From JABWCE01 sp964617955 (GTDB lineage: Bacteria; Bacteroidota; Bacteroidia; NS11-12g; UBA9320): a stretch of 64,000 bases of DNA. A program made the position numbers and the translations under genes. The notes under the pieces are model-generated. The model made no database searches. It had not been told where the DNA came from and saw nothing but the letters and a program-made list of their open reading frames with translations. The stretch is taken from NCBI GenBank assembly GCA_964617955.1, contig CAZTXB010000001.1, positions 1 to 64,000 on the forward strand. Direction: 5' to 3'. Below are positions 33,197 through 42,524 of this stretch, piece by piece; position 1 is the first letter of the stretch; the number at the start of each line of letters is the position of its first letter.

Positions 33197-34394
33197 GCCC
33201 TACTCAGGTCAAAAGAAAATAAGTCTGCCGGGTTCCAAAAGCATCCAAAACAGGGTGATGATTTTAAACGCACTCTACACTCTCGACTTGGAGATTCGCC
33301 ATCCATCCAATGCTGACGATTGCTTATTGATGCAAAATTTGCTCAGCAGTAAAGGTGAATCCCTTAATTGTGAAAATGCGGGCACCGTCATGCGATTTTT
33401 AATGGCGTATTGTGCTGCGTCAAAACGCCGGGTATTGCTTACAGGGAGCAAGCGCATGTGGCAAAGACCAGTGGGAAACTTGGCAGAGGCCTTGGAAAAT
33501 TTAGGGGCCAAGGTCACTTACATCGGAAAAAAAGGCTACCCCCCCATTCAAATTGACGGCACGGGTATGAAGGGAGGAAACATAAGCATACCCGGTGCAA
33601 CCAGCAGTCAGTTTATAACGGCCCTGATGTTGATTGGGCCAAAATTTTCGGAAGGTCTCACCATAGAGATTGAAGGCAAAATAGCCTCTTATCCCTATAT
33701 ACAAATGACTCAAAAAGTAATGCAATCCCTTGGCTTTGAAGTTATTTTAGATGAAAAGGTCATTCGGTGCAAAGCTTGGAACGGAGTTTCTTCTATCCAC
33801 ACCTTCGACCTGGAACCCGACTGGTCATCGGTGGCCTTCTGGTTTCAAATAATACACTTATCGGAAAGTGGAAAGGTGTTTTTTGAAAGACTTACCTTAA
33901 ACAGTGTACAAGGAGATGCGGTTTTGGCGGAATGGAGCCTAAAGCTCGGATTAAAACTCACAAAAACCGAAAGTGGAGTTTGGCTTGAGAAATCCAACAC
34001 CCCCATTGAGAACATTACAGAATGGGACTTTTCAAACTACCCTGACCTCGCTCCTGCGGTGATTGCTTTGCTATCTGTCAATAAAAAACGAGCGGGTATC
34101 AAAGGTCTGGAAACTTTAAAAATAAAGGAAAGCAATAGGGTTTTGGCCCTTCAAACCGAGCTAAAAAAGTGCGGTGTTGAATTAGTGCAGGGCAATGTAC
34201 CGGAGGTATGGCTCCTCGACGCTTCCAATTTTGAATTGAAGGACGGCACCGAATTTGACAATTACAATGACCACCGCATAGCCATGTGTTTGGCAGTCAT
34301 GGGATTTATAAAACCAATAAAAATGAAAAATACGAGCTGTGTCAGCAAATCCTACCCCCATTTTTGGGAGCATTTAGGCCTGCGAATTGAGTAA
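33180..34394 (+). CDS. aroA: 3-phosphoshikimate 1-carboxyvinyltransferase (EPSP synthase)
   Basis: This 404-aa enzyme joins PEP to shikimate-3-phosphate. Visible motifs are LPGSKSIQNRVMI (~14-26), NAGTVMRF, RPVGNLAEAL, SSQFITALML, DWSSVAFWF, KESNRVLAL and YNDHRIAMCLAV. The ATG at 33180 lies inside the end of aroB, 17 bp before its stop, so the two genes are translationally coupled. At ~404 residues it is slightly shorter than the usual ~430. Confidence 0.95.
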   Translation: MDLYFKPYSGQKKISLPGSKSIQNRVMILNALYTLDLEIRHPSNADDCLLMQNLLSSKGESLNCENAGTVMRFLMAYCAASKRRVLLTGSKRMWQRPVGNLAEALENLGAKVTYIGKKGYPPIQIDGTGMKGGNISIPGATSSQFITALMLIGPKFSEGLTIEIEGKIASYPYIQMTQKVMQSLGFEVILDEKVIRCKAWNGVSSIHTFDLEPDWSSVAFWFQIIHLSESGKVFFERLTLNSVQGDAVLAEWSLKLGLKLTKTESGVWLEKSNTPIENITEWDFSNYPDLAPAVIALLSVNKKRAGIKGLETLKIKESNRVLALQTELKKCGVELVQGNVPEVWLLDASNFELKDGTEFDNYNDHRIAMCLAVMGFIKPIKMKNTSCVSKSYPHFWEHLGLRIE

Positions 34395-34437
34395 ATGGAG
34401 TTACTTTTTGAGAGAGATATAATTTTAATCCCACACC

Positions 34438-34457
34438 AATGCTAAGCATTATCTTTG
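34438..34457 (+). promoter_or_regulatory. Candidate promoter with overlapping palindrome before aroC
   Basis: A 6-1-6 palindrome, AATGCT-A-AGCATT (34438-34450), abuts a TATCTTTG box (34450-34457), a match to the Bacteroidota -7 consensus TAnnTTTG, ten bases before the aroC ATG. A good -33 box is not evident. A regulator binding the palindrome could control aroC separately from aroBA. Confidence 0.4.
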
Positions 34458-34467
34458 CTACCGCAGC

Positions 34468-35541
34468 ATGAATACCCTTGGACAACTTTTCAAAATTACG
34501 TCGTTCGGCGAATCTCATGGCCCTGTGGTTGGGGCGGTAGTTGAGGGATGCCCATCCCTTGTGGAATTGGACGCAGATTTTATACAGTCTGAACTCAAAA
34601 GAAGAAGACCCGGACAGTCGAAAGTGACCAGTGCACGCGAAGAGGCCGACACCTTTGAAATTTTATCAGGGGTATTTGATGGCAAAACCACAGGCGCACC
34701 TATTTGTATACAAATAATAAATACGGATGCCAGGCCTTCGGATTATGAGCCCTTAAGCGATGTTTACCGGCCTTCCCATGCCGATTACACTTATCAGATG
34801 AAGTATGGAATCAGAGATTACCGTGGTGGTGGGCGGTCATCGGCAAGAATCACGGCTGCATGGGTGGCCGCCGGAGCTATCGCAAAAACCATTTTAACAA
34901 AGCAGGGCATCATCATCACCGCTTTTGTCTCTCAAATTTATGCTATCAAACTGGGCCAAAATTACCAAAACCTGGACTTAAACAAGGTGGAAGAGAGCCT
35001 TGTGCGCTGTCCCGACCTGGAAATCTCAAAACAAATGGAGGCGGCCATTGCTTTGGCAAAAACCGAGGGCGACAGCCTCGGAGGAATCATTTGCTGCGTG
35101 ATCAAAGGTGCTCCTGTGGGTTTAGGCGATCCTGTTTTTGGCAAACTTCACTCTAAACTTGCCCAGGCCATAACCAGTATTAATGCGGTTAAAGGGATTC
35201 AATTCGGCGACGGCTTTAACAGCGTGAACCTTAAAGGAAGTGAGATCAATGACGCCTTCAGAAGTAAGGAGGGAAAGATAAACACCCTTAGCAACCATTC
35301 CGGTGGCATACAAGGAGGAATCAGCAATGGAGAAGATATTTATTTCGATACGGTTTTTAAGCCTACCTCCACCATAGGCAAAGCCCAAAAGACGGTCAAT
35401 TCAAAAAATGAAAATGTAGATATCACTGCAGGTGGCCGACACGACCCCTGTGTGGTTCCCCGCGCGGTACCCATAGTTGAAGCACTTGCGGCTTGCGTTC
35501 TGCTCGATTGCCTTTTGTTACAAAAGGCCAACACCCTGTAG
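34468..35541 (+). CDS. aroC: Chorismate synthase
   Basis: This 357-aa protein catalyses the last shikimate pathway step, EPSP to chorismate, using reduced FMN. It has the family signatures ITSFGESHGPVVG (~10-22), RRPGQSKVTSAREE, YRGGGRSSARITAAWVAAGAIAK and the C-terminal GGRHDPCVVPRAVPIVEA. The length is typical. It lies 73 bp after aroA in the same direction, giving aroB-aroA-aroC. Confidence 0.97.
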   Translation: MNTLGQLFKITSFGESHGPVVGAVVEGCPSLVELDADFIQSELKRRRPGQSKVTSAREEADTFEILSGVFDGKTTGAPICIQIINTDARPSDYEPLSDVYRPSHADYTYQMKYGIRDYRGGGRSSARITAAWVAAGAIAKTILTKQGIIITAFVSQIYAIKLGQNYQNLDLNKVEESLVRCPDLEISKQMEAAIALAKTEGDSLGGIICCVIKGAPVGLGDPVFGKLHSKLAQAITSINAVKGIQFGDGFNSVNLKGSEINDAFRSKEGKINTLSNHSGGIQGGISNGEDIYFDTVFKPTSTIGKAQKTVNSKNENVDITAGGRHDPCVVPRAVPIVEALAACVLLDCLLLQKANTL

Positions 35542-35587
35542 AAAACCTCTTTTGTTTTTCAATTAAATTTAGAGTTGCTTTGAAGCC

Positions 35588-36274
35588 ATGTTCGATGAAA
35601 AACCTGTTATTGAGTTAAGTCAAGCTACCATTTTTCAGGGGCAAAATCTCATTTTGCAACGTGTGGATCTCTCTGTATCTAAGGGCGAATTGGTATACCT
35701 GGTCGGAAAAACAGGCAGTGGCAAAAGCAGCTTGTTAAAAACACTGTATGCCGATGTGGCTTTCAAGGAAGGAAAAGGAGAAATTGCAGGGTACAATCTT
35801 GCCAATCTCAGAAAAAGGGATGTTCCATTTTTCAGAAGAAAACTCGGCATTGTATTTCAGGATTTTAATTTGCTCAGCGACCGCAATGTGTATCAGAATC
35901 TCCACTTTGTGCTCGCCTCTACCGGATGGAAAAAAAAGGTGGAGATAGACGAACGGATCAATGATGTGCTCAAGATGGTCGGGCTGGGAAGCAAAGGTTT
36001 TAAAATGGTGTATGAACTTTCAGGTGGCGAGCAACAACGCATAGTTATTGCCAGAGCCTTGCTCAACAAGCCAGAAATTATTTTAGCCGACGAGCCTACA
36101 GGAAATCTCGACCCGGAGGTAACCGACGATATTATGCAATGCCTCAAGAGCATTTGTGATGCAGGTACAGCGGTACTTATCGCTACCCATGATTACCGGA
36201 TTATCAATAAATTTCCCGGAAAAATTTACCGATGTGAAGCCGGAAAGGTTGAAGAAGTGCGCTTTGTAGGATGA
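35588..36274 (+). CDS. ftsE: FtsE-like ABC transporter ATPase
   Basis: This 228-aa ATP-binding subunit has Walker A GKTGSGKSS (~40-48), the Q-loop FQDFNLLSDRNVYQN, signature LSGGEQQR, Walker B IILADEPTGNLDPE and H-loop ATHDY. The pattern after the Q-loop is that of FtsE, which with FtsX links division to cell-wall hydrolases. No ftsX follows, so the membrane partner must be encoded elsewhere. LolD-type function cannot be excluded. Confidence 0.8.
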   Translation: MFDEKPVIELSQATIFQGQNLILQRVDLSVSKGELVYLVGKTGSGKSSLLKTLYADVAFKEGKGEIAGYNLANLRKRDVPFFRRKLGIVFQDFNLLSDRNVYQNLHFVLASTGWKKKVEIDERINDVLKMVGLGSKGFKMVYELSGGEQQRIVIARALLNKPEIILADEPTGNLDPEVTDDIMQCLKSICDAGTAVLIATHDYRIINKFPGKIYRCEAGKVEEVRFVG

Positions 36275-36307
36275 GTGTTGCGCTTTAACACAAACATCCG
36301 GGATACA

Positions 36308-37042
36308 CTAAGCCTCTCTGCCGATGATAATAATATTTGGGGTAAAGATGACCTGATGCCAGGTTCTTCCTGTAGCGAAGAGTTCCAGTTTCATTCGGAA
36401 GGTCACCAAAGGCCATAAAAATTTCCTCAGCATTTCTTTAAATGGATTTTGAATTTTTAACATGCTTGAAAAAACCTGGGAATTTTTGTAGCCACATGAA
36501 TTCATCAATTGAAGGGCTGAGCTTTTGTTTAACAGACATTCATGAGTGAAATCCCCATACGAAAAAACAGAGGTCTGTGGGGCGTCCATATTGGGGGTTC
36601 GAAAAATAACCATGCCTCCCGGATTTAATATTTTTTTCAAACTGAGCACAAGTTCGGTAAGCTCATCTTTCGAAAAATGCTCGATGATATCCATGCCACT
36701 TACCAGATCGAATTTTTCATTGCCTTTGCTGATTAAATCGTTGAGATTGCCTTGTTCCACCTCTACAACACCCATGAGTAAGGCTATTTCCACTTGTTCC
36801 TGACTGATGTCGATGCCTTTTACTCGGGCATAGCCGGCTTCCCTGGCAGCAGCGAGCAGGGATCCATTGCCACAGCCAATATCCAGAATCTTTGCGTCTT
36901 TATTTTTTGGAAAGTGAGGTATTATTTCGTTTTTAAAAAACCATTTCTGCTCTTCAAACAAGCGCTTAAAGGCTGTGGGGTCGGCCTTTCCTACCTGGCT
37001 GCTGAAGTATCGTTTGTAAAATGTATCTCTGTATGCGTACAT
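36308..37042 (-). CDS. SAM-dependent methyltransferase, UbiG-like
   Basis: This ~244-aa class I methyltransferase has the SAM-binding motif ILDIGCGNGSLLAAAREAG (~53-71), then the acidic GIDIS strand end and the DLVSGMDIIEHF post-I motif. A C-terminal arm contains hydrophobic and basic residues that could touch membrane. Overall it resembles UbiG and similar small-molecule or lipid methyltransferases; the substrate is unknown. The ATG at 37042 is preferred over the TTG at 37084. It converges on the ftsE-like gene with 33 bp between them and diverges from rnhB. Confidence 0.8.
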   Translation of the reverse strand: MYAYRDTFYKRYFSSQVGKADPTAFKRLFEEQKWFFKNEIIPHFPKNKDAKILDIGCGNGSLLAAAREAGYARVKGIDISQEQVEIALLMGVVEVEQGNLNDLISKGNEKFDLVSGMDIIEHFSKDELTELVLSLKKILNPGGMVIFRTPNMDAPQTSVFSYGDFTHECLLNKSSALQLMNSCGYKNSQVFSSMLKIQNPFKEMLRKFLWPLVTFRMKLELFATGRTWHQVIFTPNIIIIGREA

Positions 37043-37104
37043 TAATTTTTTGTTGGTGTTATAATTTGGTTTATTTGCTTGCAAATTAAGTCTATTTTTA
37101 CGCT

Positions 37105-37707
37105 GTGCTCAAAGGTTCATTCAAAAAAGATTGTCTTGAGGCGGGCCTCGATGAAGCCGGAAGAGGCTGTTTGGCAGGTCCGGTTTTTGCCGCAGCCGTG
37201 ATTTTGCCCAAGGATTATAAAAACAGACTCCTGAAAGATTCAAAATTGCTGAACACACGTCAGAAAGAAATCATCAGAACGGATGTGGAACACAATGCCA
37301 TCGCCTATTCGGTGCAACAAGTGGATGTGGAAATCATTGACAAAATTAACATCCTGCAATCTTCGGTTTTGGCTATGCACAGGGCCTTAAATTTATTAAA
37401 ACAGAAACCGGCTCACCTCATCATCGACGGAAATTACTTTTTAAAATATAGCGACATTGAGCACATCACCGTAGTGAAGGGCGACAATTTATACCTTAGC
37501 ATTGCCGCTGCCTCTGTATTGGCAAAAACCTACAGGGACGATTGGATGATGCAAATGGACAAAAAATACCCACTTTACGATTGGAAGCGCAACAAAGGAT
37601 ATGGCACCAAAAGCCACATAGAAGCCATTCGTGAACATGGCTACAGCCCGCTTCACAGGCGTTCGTTTCACATAAAACAACTCACCCAATACAGCCTGCC
37701 ATTATGA
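37105..37707 (+). CDS. rnhB: Ribonuclease HII
   Basis: This 200-aa enzyme cuts RNA in RNA-DNA hybrids and removes misincorporated ribonucleotides. The first acidic residues are in GLDEAGRGCLAGPV (~14-27), further ones lie in LIIDGNYF, and the SIAAASVLAKTYRD segment is characteristic of the family. It starts with GTG at 37105. The stop overlaps the next gene's ATG by 4 bp. Confidence 0.95.
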   Translation: MLKGSFKKDCLEAGLDEAGRGCLAGPVFAAAVILPKDYKNRLLKDSKLLNTRQKEIIRTDVEHNAIAYSVQQVDVEIIDKINILQSSVLAMHRALNLLKQKPAHLIIDGNYFLKYSDIEHITVVKGDNLYLSIAAASVLAKTYRDDWMMQMDKKYPLYDWKRNKGYGTKSHIEAIREHGYSPLHRRSFHIKQLTQYSLPL

Positions 37708-38435
37708 AACAGCGTTTGATGTTACTTATCATCCCCCTCCTCCTTGCCTTTGAGGGCATAGGTCAGATTCGCAGTATTGAATTCGGACTTGGCGCAAAGT
37801 ACGATAAGTTTAATATTGCCCAAAGCAGTCAGGCTCTGCGTCAAAATCTTGATCCGGGTGCCATCGGATATTTTTCGTTTTCTCAAAGCATGAAAAAAGA
37901 GATGTTCTGGGAAGCCGGCTTCGCCACCAACAATTACAAAATCAATTTTAGACTCAAAGGCCCCGATAATACGATTTATTCCAACAGAGAACTGGTGAGT
38001 GTGATGCAGTCGAACCGCATTTTTTTCAATATCAAACACCAGACTAAAAGTTTGAACAAGCGCCTGATCTGGACAAATAGCCTGGGTATTTCCCTTATTA
38101 TAGGGGCTAAAAATCCCTACGATGTGGTGTTGGAACGAGGCCGCACCCTTGAGACCGATTCAGGCGCAAAGGTGGTCGACATAAAAATAAAAACGTTTGG
38201 TTTGACAGGATCGGCCATTTTACTGGGCTTAAACACCAGGTTGTATTATGCCATTAACGAAGAATTTGATTTTGTGACCAATGTCGGTTTAGTAAGTGGT
38301 TTGAGCAAAGTGAGCAAAATAGAAGTGGATTATGTATTTGGCTCATCCACCCATTACAAAAAAGCCATACTTACTACCAACGGCTTTGCACCCATGCTCA
38401 GCATTGGCATTCAGTATCATTGGCTGAAGGAGTAA
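37704..38435 (+). CDS. Predicted outer-membrane beta-barrel protein
   Basis: This 243-aa protein has a signal peptide (~1-20, ending in GIGQ). Amphipathic beta strands run throughout the mature part and the end is aromatic (IGIQYHWLKE), like small outer-membrane barrels of Bacteroidota. No specific family is recognised. It overlaps rnhB by 4 bp, so it is expressed with it, but this does not indicate its role. Confidence 0.6.
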   Translation: MKQRLMLLIIPLLLAFEGIGQIRSIEFGLGAKYDKFNIAQSSQALRQNLDPGAIGYFSFSQSMKKEMFWEAGFATNNYKINFRLKGPDNTIYSNRELVSVMQSNRIFFNIKHQTKSLNKRLIWTNSLGISLIIGAKNPYDVVLERGRTLETDSGAKVVDIKIKTFGLTGSAILLGLNTRLYYAINEEFDFVTNVGLVSGLSKVSKIEVDYVFGSSTHYKKAILTTNGFAPMLSIGIQYHWLKE

Positions 38436-38559
38436 ATGAAGTTTCTACCCTTTCCATCTCTCAACTGATGTAAATTCAGGTTGCCTACCTTTTGTCCAAG
38501 TTTCTTTTGAGTATGTGGGCATTTTTTTTTTGCATACTTATTTTGCTATCGGTATTAAT

Positions 38560-38567
38560 TAACTTTG
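38560..38567 (+). promoter_or_regulatory. Candidate -7 box of the thiolase promoter
   Basis: TAACTTTG matches the Bacteroidota TAnnTTTG element 17 bases upstream of the ATG. A TTTG lies 14 bases before it, closer than the usual ~19-base spacing. Confidence 0.4.
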
Positions 38568-38584
38568 CGCCTCTTTAGAAATTT

Positions 38585-39766
38585 ATGGAAAATGTATATA
38601 TCGTTTCAGCCGTAAGAACCCCCATCGGGAGTTTTATGGGAAGTCTTTCCGGCGTTCAGGCCACTAAGTTGGGAGCAGCTGCCATTGGTGGGGCCCTTAA
38701 AAAAATAAGTTTGAATCCCGAAGAAGTGGATGAAGTGATCATGGGTTGTGTTTTACAGGCGGGTCTGGGACAGGCCCCTGCAAGGCAAGCCGCCATTTAT
38801 GCGGGCTTACCTGAGTCGGTAATATGCACAACCGTAAACAAGGTATGTGCTTCCGGTATGAAGGCTATTGCCAATGGCGCACAAGCCATTATGTTGGGAC
38901 ATGCCCAGGTGGTTGTGGCCGGTGGAATGGAAAACATGAGCCTGGTCCCCCACTATTTACCCGCATCGCGATCGGGTTATAAATACGGAAACATAGAAAT
39001 GATCGATGGGCTTCAGTACGATGGATTAACCAATGTTTATGACAAGCAAATGATGGGAATGTGCGCCGAATTATGTGCAAGCGACCATCATTTCTCCCGC
39101 GAACAACAAGATGAATTTGCCATTCAATCTTATCAAAGATCGGCAGCAGCATGGTCGGCCGGTAAATTTAAGGACGAGGTAGTGCCTGTTGAAATTCCAC
39201 AGAAAAAAGGAGATCCTATTCTATTCAGCGAAGACGAAGAATATAAGAATGTAAAATTCGAAAAAATACCGACCCTCAATCCGGTTTTTAAAAAAGATGG
39301 CACGGTAACCGCAGCCAATGCTAGTACCATGAATGATGGAGCGGCTGCTTTGGTGCTGATGAGCGAATCGAAAATGAAGAGTTTAGGCCTTAAACCTCTG
39401 GCGAAAATTTCAGGATTTGCCGATGCCGAGCAAGCGCCCCAATTGTTCACTACCTCACCATCGCTGGCCATGCCTAAAGCCGCAAAAATGGCTGGTATCC
39501 CTATTTCAGAGGTGGATTATTTTGAACTCAACGAAGCCTTTTCAGTGGTAGGATTGGCCAACAATAAAATATTGAACCTGGATGCCTCTAAAGTGAACGT
39601 CAACGGCGGTGCTGTATCCTTAGGTCACCCTCTGGGATGCTCAGGAGCCCGCATCATTGTGACCCTCATCCACGTACTCAGCCAGAACAAGGCCAGGTAC
39701 GGAACTGCTGGAATATGCAATGGTGGAGGCGGCGCAAGTGCCATGGTGATTGAAAATTTGAGCTAA
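38585..39766 (+). CDS. Acetyl-CoA acetyltransferase (thiolase)
   Basis: This 393-aa thiolase has the nucleophile Cys in NKVCASGMKAI (~88), the His motif in ELNEAFSVVGLA (~340-350), and the second active Cys in GICNGGGGASAMV with the preceding GGAVSLGHPLGCSGARI. It condenses two acetyl-CoA or cleaves 3-ketoacyl-CoA. The length is typical of biosynthetic thiolases. It stands alone after a 149-bp gap with a promoter-like box. Confidence 0.95.
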   Translation: MENVYIVSAVRTPIGSFMGSLSGVQATKLGAAAIGGALKKISLNPEEVDEVIMGCVLQAGLGQAPARQAAIYAGLPESVICTTVNKVCASGMKAIANGAQAIMLGHAQVVVAGGMENMSLVPHYLPASRSGYKYGNIEMIDGLQYDGLTNVYDKQMMGMCAELCASDHHFSREQQDEFAIQSYQRSAAAWSAGKFKDEVVPVEIPQKKGDPILFSEDEEYKNVKFEKIPTLNPVFKKDGTVTAANASTMNDGAAALVLMSESKMKSLGLKPLAKISGFADAEQAPQLFTTSPSLAMPKAAKMAGIPISEVDYFELNEAFSVVGLANNKILNLDASKVNVNGGAVSLGHPLGCSGARIIVTLIHVLSQNKARYGTAGICNGGGGASAMVIENLS

Positions 39767-39787
39767 TGGATATCACTCGGCGTTAGC

Positions 39788-40474
39788 ATGGAGGGTTTCA
39801 ACACACATATTCGATATGCTAAACCCTTACTCAGTCTGGTGGTTTTGCTCCTTGGTTCTTTTTTGCAAGCTCAGACAAAAATAAACGGGGAAATCCTTGT
39901 GAATGCAGGCATTTCCAGGTCCGATATGTATTTTAAAGTATTCGACATGGGACTGAACGGCGAAAAAGGGCGACTCTATCCCCAAAGCCAAAAGTTTGCG
40001 AGGTTCTTCGATTTTAACCTTAACTTTTTTTTAAAAACTAAAAATGCGCACCTAAAACCGGTGCTGGGTTTTGGGTATTGCCCTACCGGCTTTAATGAGG
40101 AAGGACTGACTCCGGGCGACAGTTCAAAGATTGATGTTTATAAACTGGCAGCCAAAATGAATTACTATTCGGTTTACGCAGGCCTTTGTTATGAATTAAA
40201 ATTAAACCAACACCTCAAGTTAAAGTTCATTCAAACCCTCAATCCGATGTACAATTCAGATAAAATCATCCCCATTATGCGAAAGGCAGGTCTGGCTGAG
40301 CGATCCAGCATTTGCCTGGACATGAAATTAAAGAATGGAAATCAATTCGCCGCCAGTGTTTTTTTTCAATCGGCATTGATAAAGTTTAATAAATCGGTAG
40401 TCGCTGCACAAGGCCCAAATTATCTCCCTTTCAGTATTGGTTTTAATCTCGGTGCCTACCTCAACACTAACTAG
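39788..40474 (+). CDS. Exported protein, probable beta-barrel, unknown function
   Basis: This 228-aa protein has a hydrophobic signal segment (~14-28, ending in LQAQ). The mature part alternates polar and hydrophobic residues in likely beta strands (FFDFNLNFFLKTK, YYSVYAGLCYEL, LKLKFIQTLNP) and ends in SIGFNLGAYL, consistent with a small outer-membrane protein. No family is recognised. It lies 21 bp after the thiolase gene and 19 bp before the next exported protein. Confidence 0.55.
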   Translation: MEGFNTHIRYAKPLLSLVVLLLGSFLQAQTKINGEILVNAGISRSDMYFKVFDMGLNGEKGRLYPQSQKFARFFDFNLNFFLKTKNAHLKPVLGFGYCPTGFNEEGLTPGDSSKIDVYKLAAKMNYYSVYAGLCYELKLNQHLKLKFIQTLNPMYNSDKIIPIMRKAGLAERSSICLDMKLKNGNQFAASVFFQSALIKFNKSVVAAQGPNYLPFSIGFNLGAYLNTN

Positions 40475-40493
40475 AAAATAATACCGTTAACCA

Positions 40494-41363
40494 TTGGTGA
40501 AACTACTCCATATATTTCTTTTTGTCCTCGCAGGTTTTTATGCGTCATCTAAACCTCTTAGGAGTAAAGATACCACCAACTTCGATTCCATTCGAAACTT
40601 CGAATACCGACTGGAGGGCCTGAGTCATAACATCATTAACGGTGAGGATCAAACGACCAGAATAACCAGCACCTACTATTTTATTCAAACCCTAAAACAG
40701 GTATTGCTCATAAAAAATTCTTTCAATTACCCGTTTAGCAGTCTGAAAACCGTATCCATTTTAAAACCCGAAGACGAAAAATTCAGAATCTTTACCTGGA
40801 ATCTCCTGCTCGACTCAGCCAAGTATTTGTATTTTGGAGTTATACAGATGAATCTCAAGGATTCGGTTTTGATCTTTGGTTTATACGACAGCAGTACCTC
40901 GGTTAAAAATGCCTCGTATGCCACCCTCGACCACCGGCATTGGATGGGAGCGCTCTATTACCAAATTCATACCTACAAACACAAAAAACAAACCCATTAT
41001 CTGCTCATGGGCTGGGATGGAGAAGACGCCAAGTTAAACAAAAAAATTATCGACATCCTCTGGTTCAACAAGCAAGGACAACCCATGTTTGGCTATCCTA
41101 TCTTCGACAATGGAGGGGATATACAAAATCGCATGATTTTTACCTTTTCAGAGGAGGCCACCATGTTGTTGAGGTACGACACCGATGAAAAAATCATTGT
41201 GTTTGCCAATACTGTTCCGCCAAATCCCAATATGAAGGGCATGTTTCGTTATTATTTGCCCGATGGAACCTATGATTTTTTTAAATTACAAAAAGGTTTC
41301 TGGGTGAGGTACGCATACCTTTTTAAAGACGCAAAGGATCCGCAACTTTACAGAAAGGAGTAA
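40494..41363 (+). CDS. Exported protein of unknown function
   Basis: This 289-aa protein has a signal peptide (~1-19, ending in ASSKP). The mature part contains motifs such as HRHWMGALYYQI and YLLMGWDGEDAKLNKKIID, typical of uncharacterised Bacteroidota proteins. I recognise no catalytic family. The start is GTG at 40497 or TTG at 40494; no ATG gives a good signal peptide. It follows another exported protein in the same direction. Confidence 0.6.
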   Translation: MVKLLHIFLFVLAGFYASSKPLRSKDTTNFDSIRNFEYRLEGLSHNIINGEDQTTRITSTYYFIQTLKQVLLIKNSFNYPFSSLKTVSILKPEDEKFRIFTWNLLLDSAKYLYFGVIQMNLKDSVLIFGLYDSSTSVKNASYATLDHRHWMGALYYQIHTYKHKKQTHYLLMGWDGEDAKLNKKIIDILWFNKQGQPMFGYPIFDNGGDIQNRMIFTFSEEATMLLRYDTDEKIIVFANTVPPNPNMKGMFRYYLPDGTYDFFKLQKGFWVRYAYLFKDAKDPQLYRKE

Positions 41364-41503
41364 ATTTAAATGCTTAGGGTTTGCACTTTAAGTGGTTTAA
41401 AGACTGCAAAATTCACCCGATTCTTCTGTTTTTTTTAAATGATCGATTGAACATTCGCGCTTCAATTCCAAAATTTACCTCTATTTTTGAAAAAAATTAA
41501 ACA

Positions 41504-41971
41504 ATGGAATATTTCAATATCGGTTTGCATCATTTACATAATTTCTTAAGGTGGGGCGTTTTAATTTCGGGGCTTTGGGCCATCTATCTCGCCTACAGCG
41601 GTATGCGCAGCCAAAGGGCTTGGAACAAAGCCGATAACCAATCGGGCAAGTGGTTTATACTTTTTTGTCACCTTCAATTGCTCACCGGACTGATTCTCTA
41701 TTTTTACCTCGGGCAGCATTCCATTTTTACCAACATGGCGGAGGGGATGAAGAACGCGGAAACAAGATATTGGGGCGTGGAACACTTTTTAGGCATGCTC
41801 ATTGCCGTCGCCTTAATTCAATATGGGCGTATTGCTTCAAAAAAAGCGGTCAATGACCTCGTAAAATTCAAAAAGGCGCTTATTTGGTATAGTGTAGGTA
41901 TTCTCCTTATTATTTTCAATATTCCTTGGCCTTGGAAAGAAATAGGCCGTTCTATATTTCCGGGTCTGTAA
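41504..41971 (+). CDS. Cytochrome b-like four-helix membrane protein
   Basis: This 155-aa integral membrane protein has four helices (~15-33, 50-68, 90-110, 123-141). The conserved histidines HHLHNFLRW (~9-12), CHLQLLTGL and EHFLGM could bind haem, as in proteins usually named cytochrome B in Bacteroidota. Haem binding and electron-transfer role are inferred. It is a single gene converging with dtd, with 11 bp between the stops. Confidence 0.7.
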   Translation: MEYFNIGLHHLHNFLRWGVLISGLWAIYLAYSGMRSQRAWNKADNQSGKWFILFCHLQLLTGLILYFYLGQHSIFTNMAEGMKNAETRYWGVEHFLGMLIAVALIQYGRIASKKAVNDLVKFKKALIWYSVGILLIIFNIPWPWKEIGRSIFPGL

Positions 41972-41982
41972 GTTCTTGCAGG

Positions 41983-42435
41983 CTACTCGGGATTTTTAGA
42001 ATCCATCCAAATCGTCACAGGACCATCGTTAACCAGGGCCACTTTCATATCGGCACCAAATATTCCGGATTCGGTTTTGAGTTGAGCCTGGGCTGAAATG
42101 TGTTCTATAAATTTTTGATACAGAGGTTCAGCAATCTCGGGTTTAGCTACTTTGATAAAGGAAGGTCGGTTGCCTTTTTTAATGGCGGCCTGCAAGGTAA
42201 ACTGACTGATGATTAAAAATTCGCCCCGGATGTCCTGAATGGATAAGTTCTGCAATCCATTTTCATCGTTAAAGATTCTGAGATGTATTATTTTTCTGGT
42301 CAACCAGTCTACATCACTTTCGGTATCGGCCTCTTCAATGCCCAAAAACACCAGCAAGCCTTGGCCAATTCTTGATTTTTCTATTTGCCCGATTTCTACC
42401 GAAGCCCGGCTAACCCTTTGTATAAGTACACGCAT
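41983..42435 (-). CDS. dtd: D-aminoacyl-tRNA deacylase
   Basis: This 150-aa enzyme frees D-amino acids from mischarged tRNA. It has the family start MRVLIQRVSRASVEI, SQFTLQA (~78-84) and the C-terminal NDGPVTIWMDS, which together form the active site of the dimer. The open frame extends to 42489, but the ATG at 42435 matches the conserved N-terminus. It is divergent from the prohibitin-like gene. Confidence 0.95.
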   Translation of the reverse strand: MRVLIQRVSRASVEIGQIEKSRIGQGLLVFLGIEEADTESDVDWLTRKIIHLRIFNDENGLQNLSIQDIRGEFLIISQFTLQAAIKKGNRPSFIKVAKPEIAEPLYQKFIEHISAQAQLKTESGIFGADMKVALVNDGPVTIWMDSKNPE

Positions 42436-42524
42436 GGGCTGCAAAAGACAACTAAAAAGACAAAATTTCAAAATATTGCAAAGCTTCATGGCTTTAATGC
42501 TAATATTGCATAAATTTCCATATT

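Noticed and set aside
36275..36307. Terminator between the converging ftsE-like and methyltransferase genes (GTGTT...AACAC)
   Set aside because: The stem is only 5 bp with no T-run.
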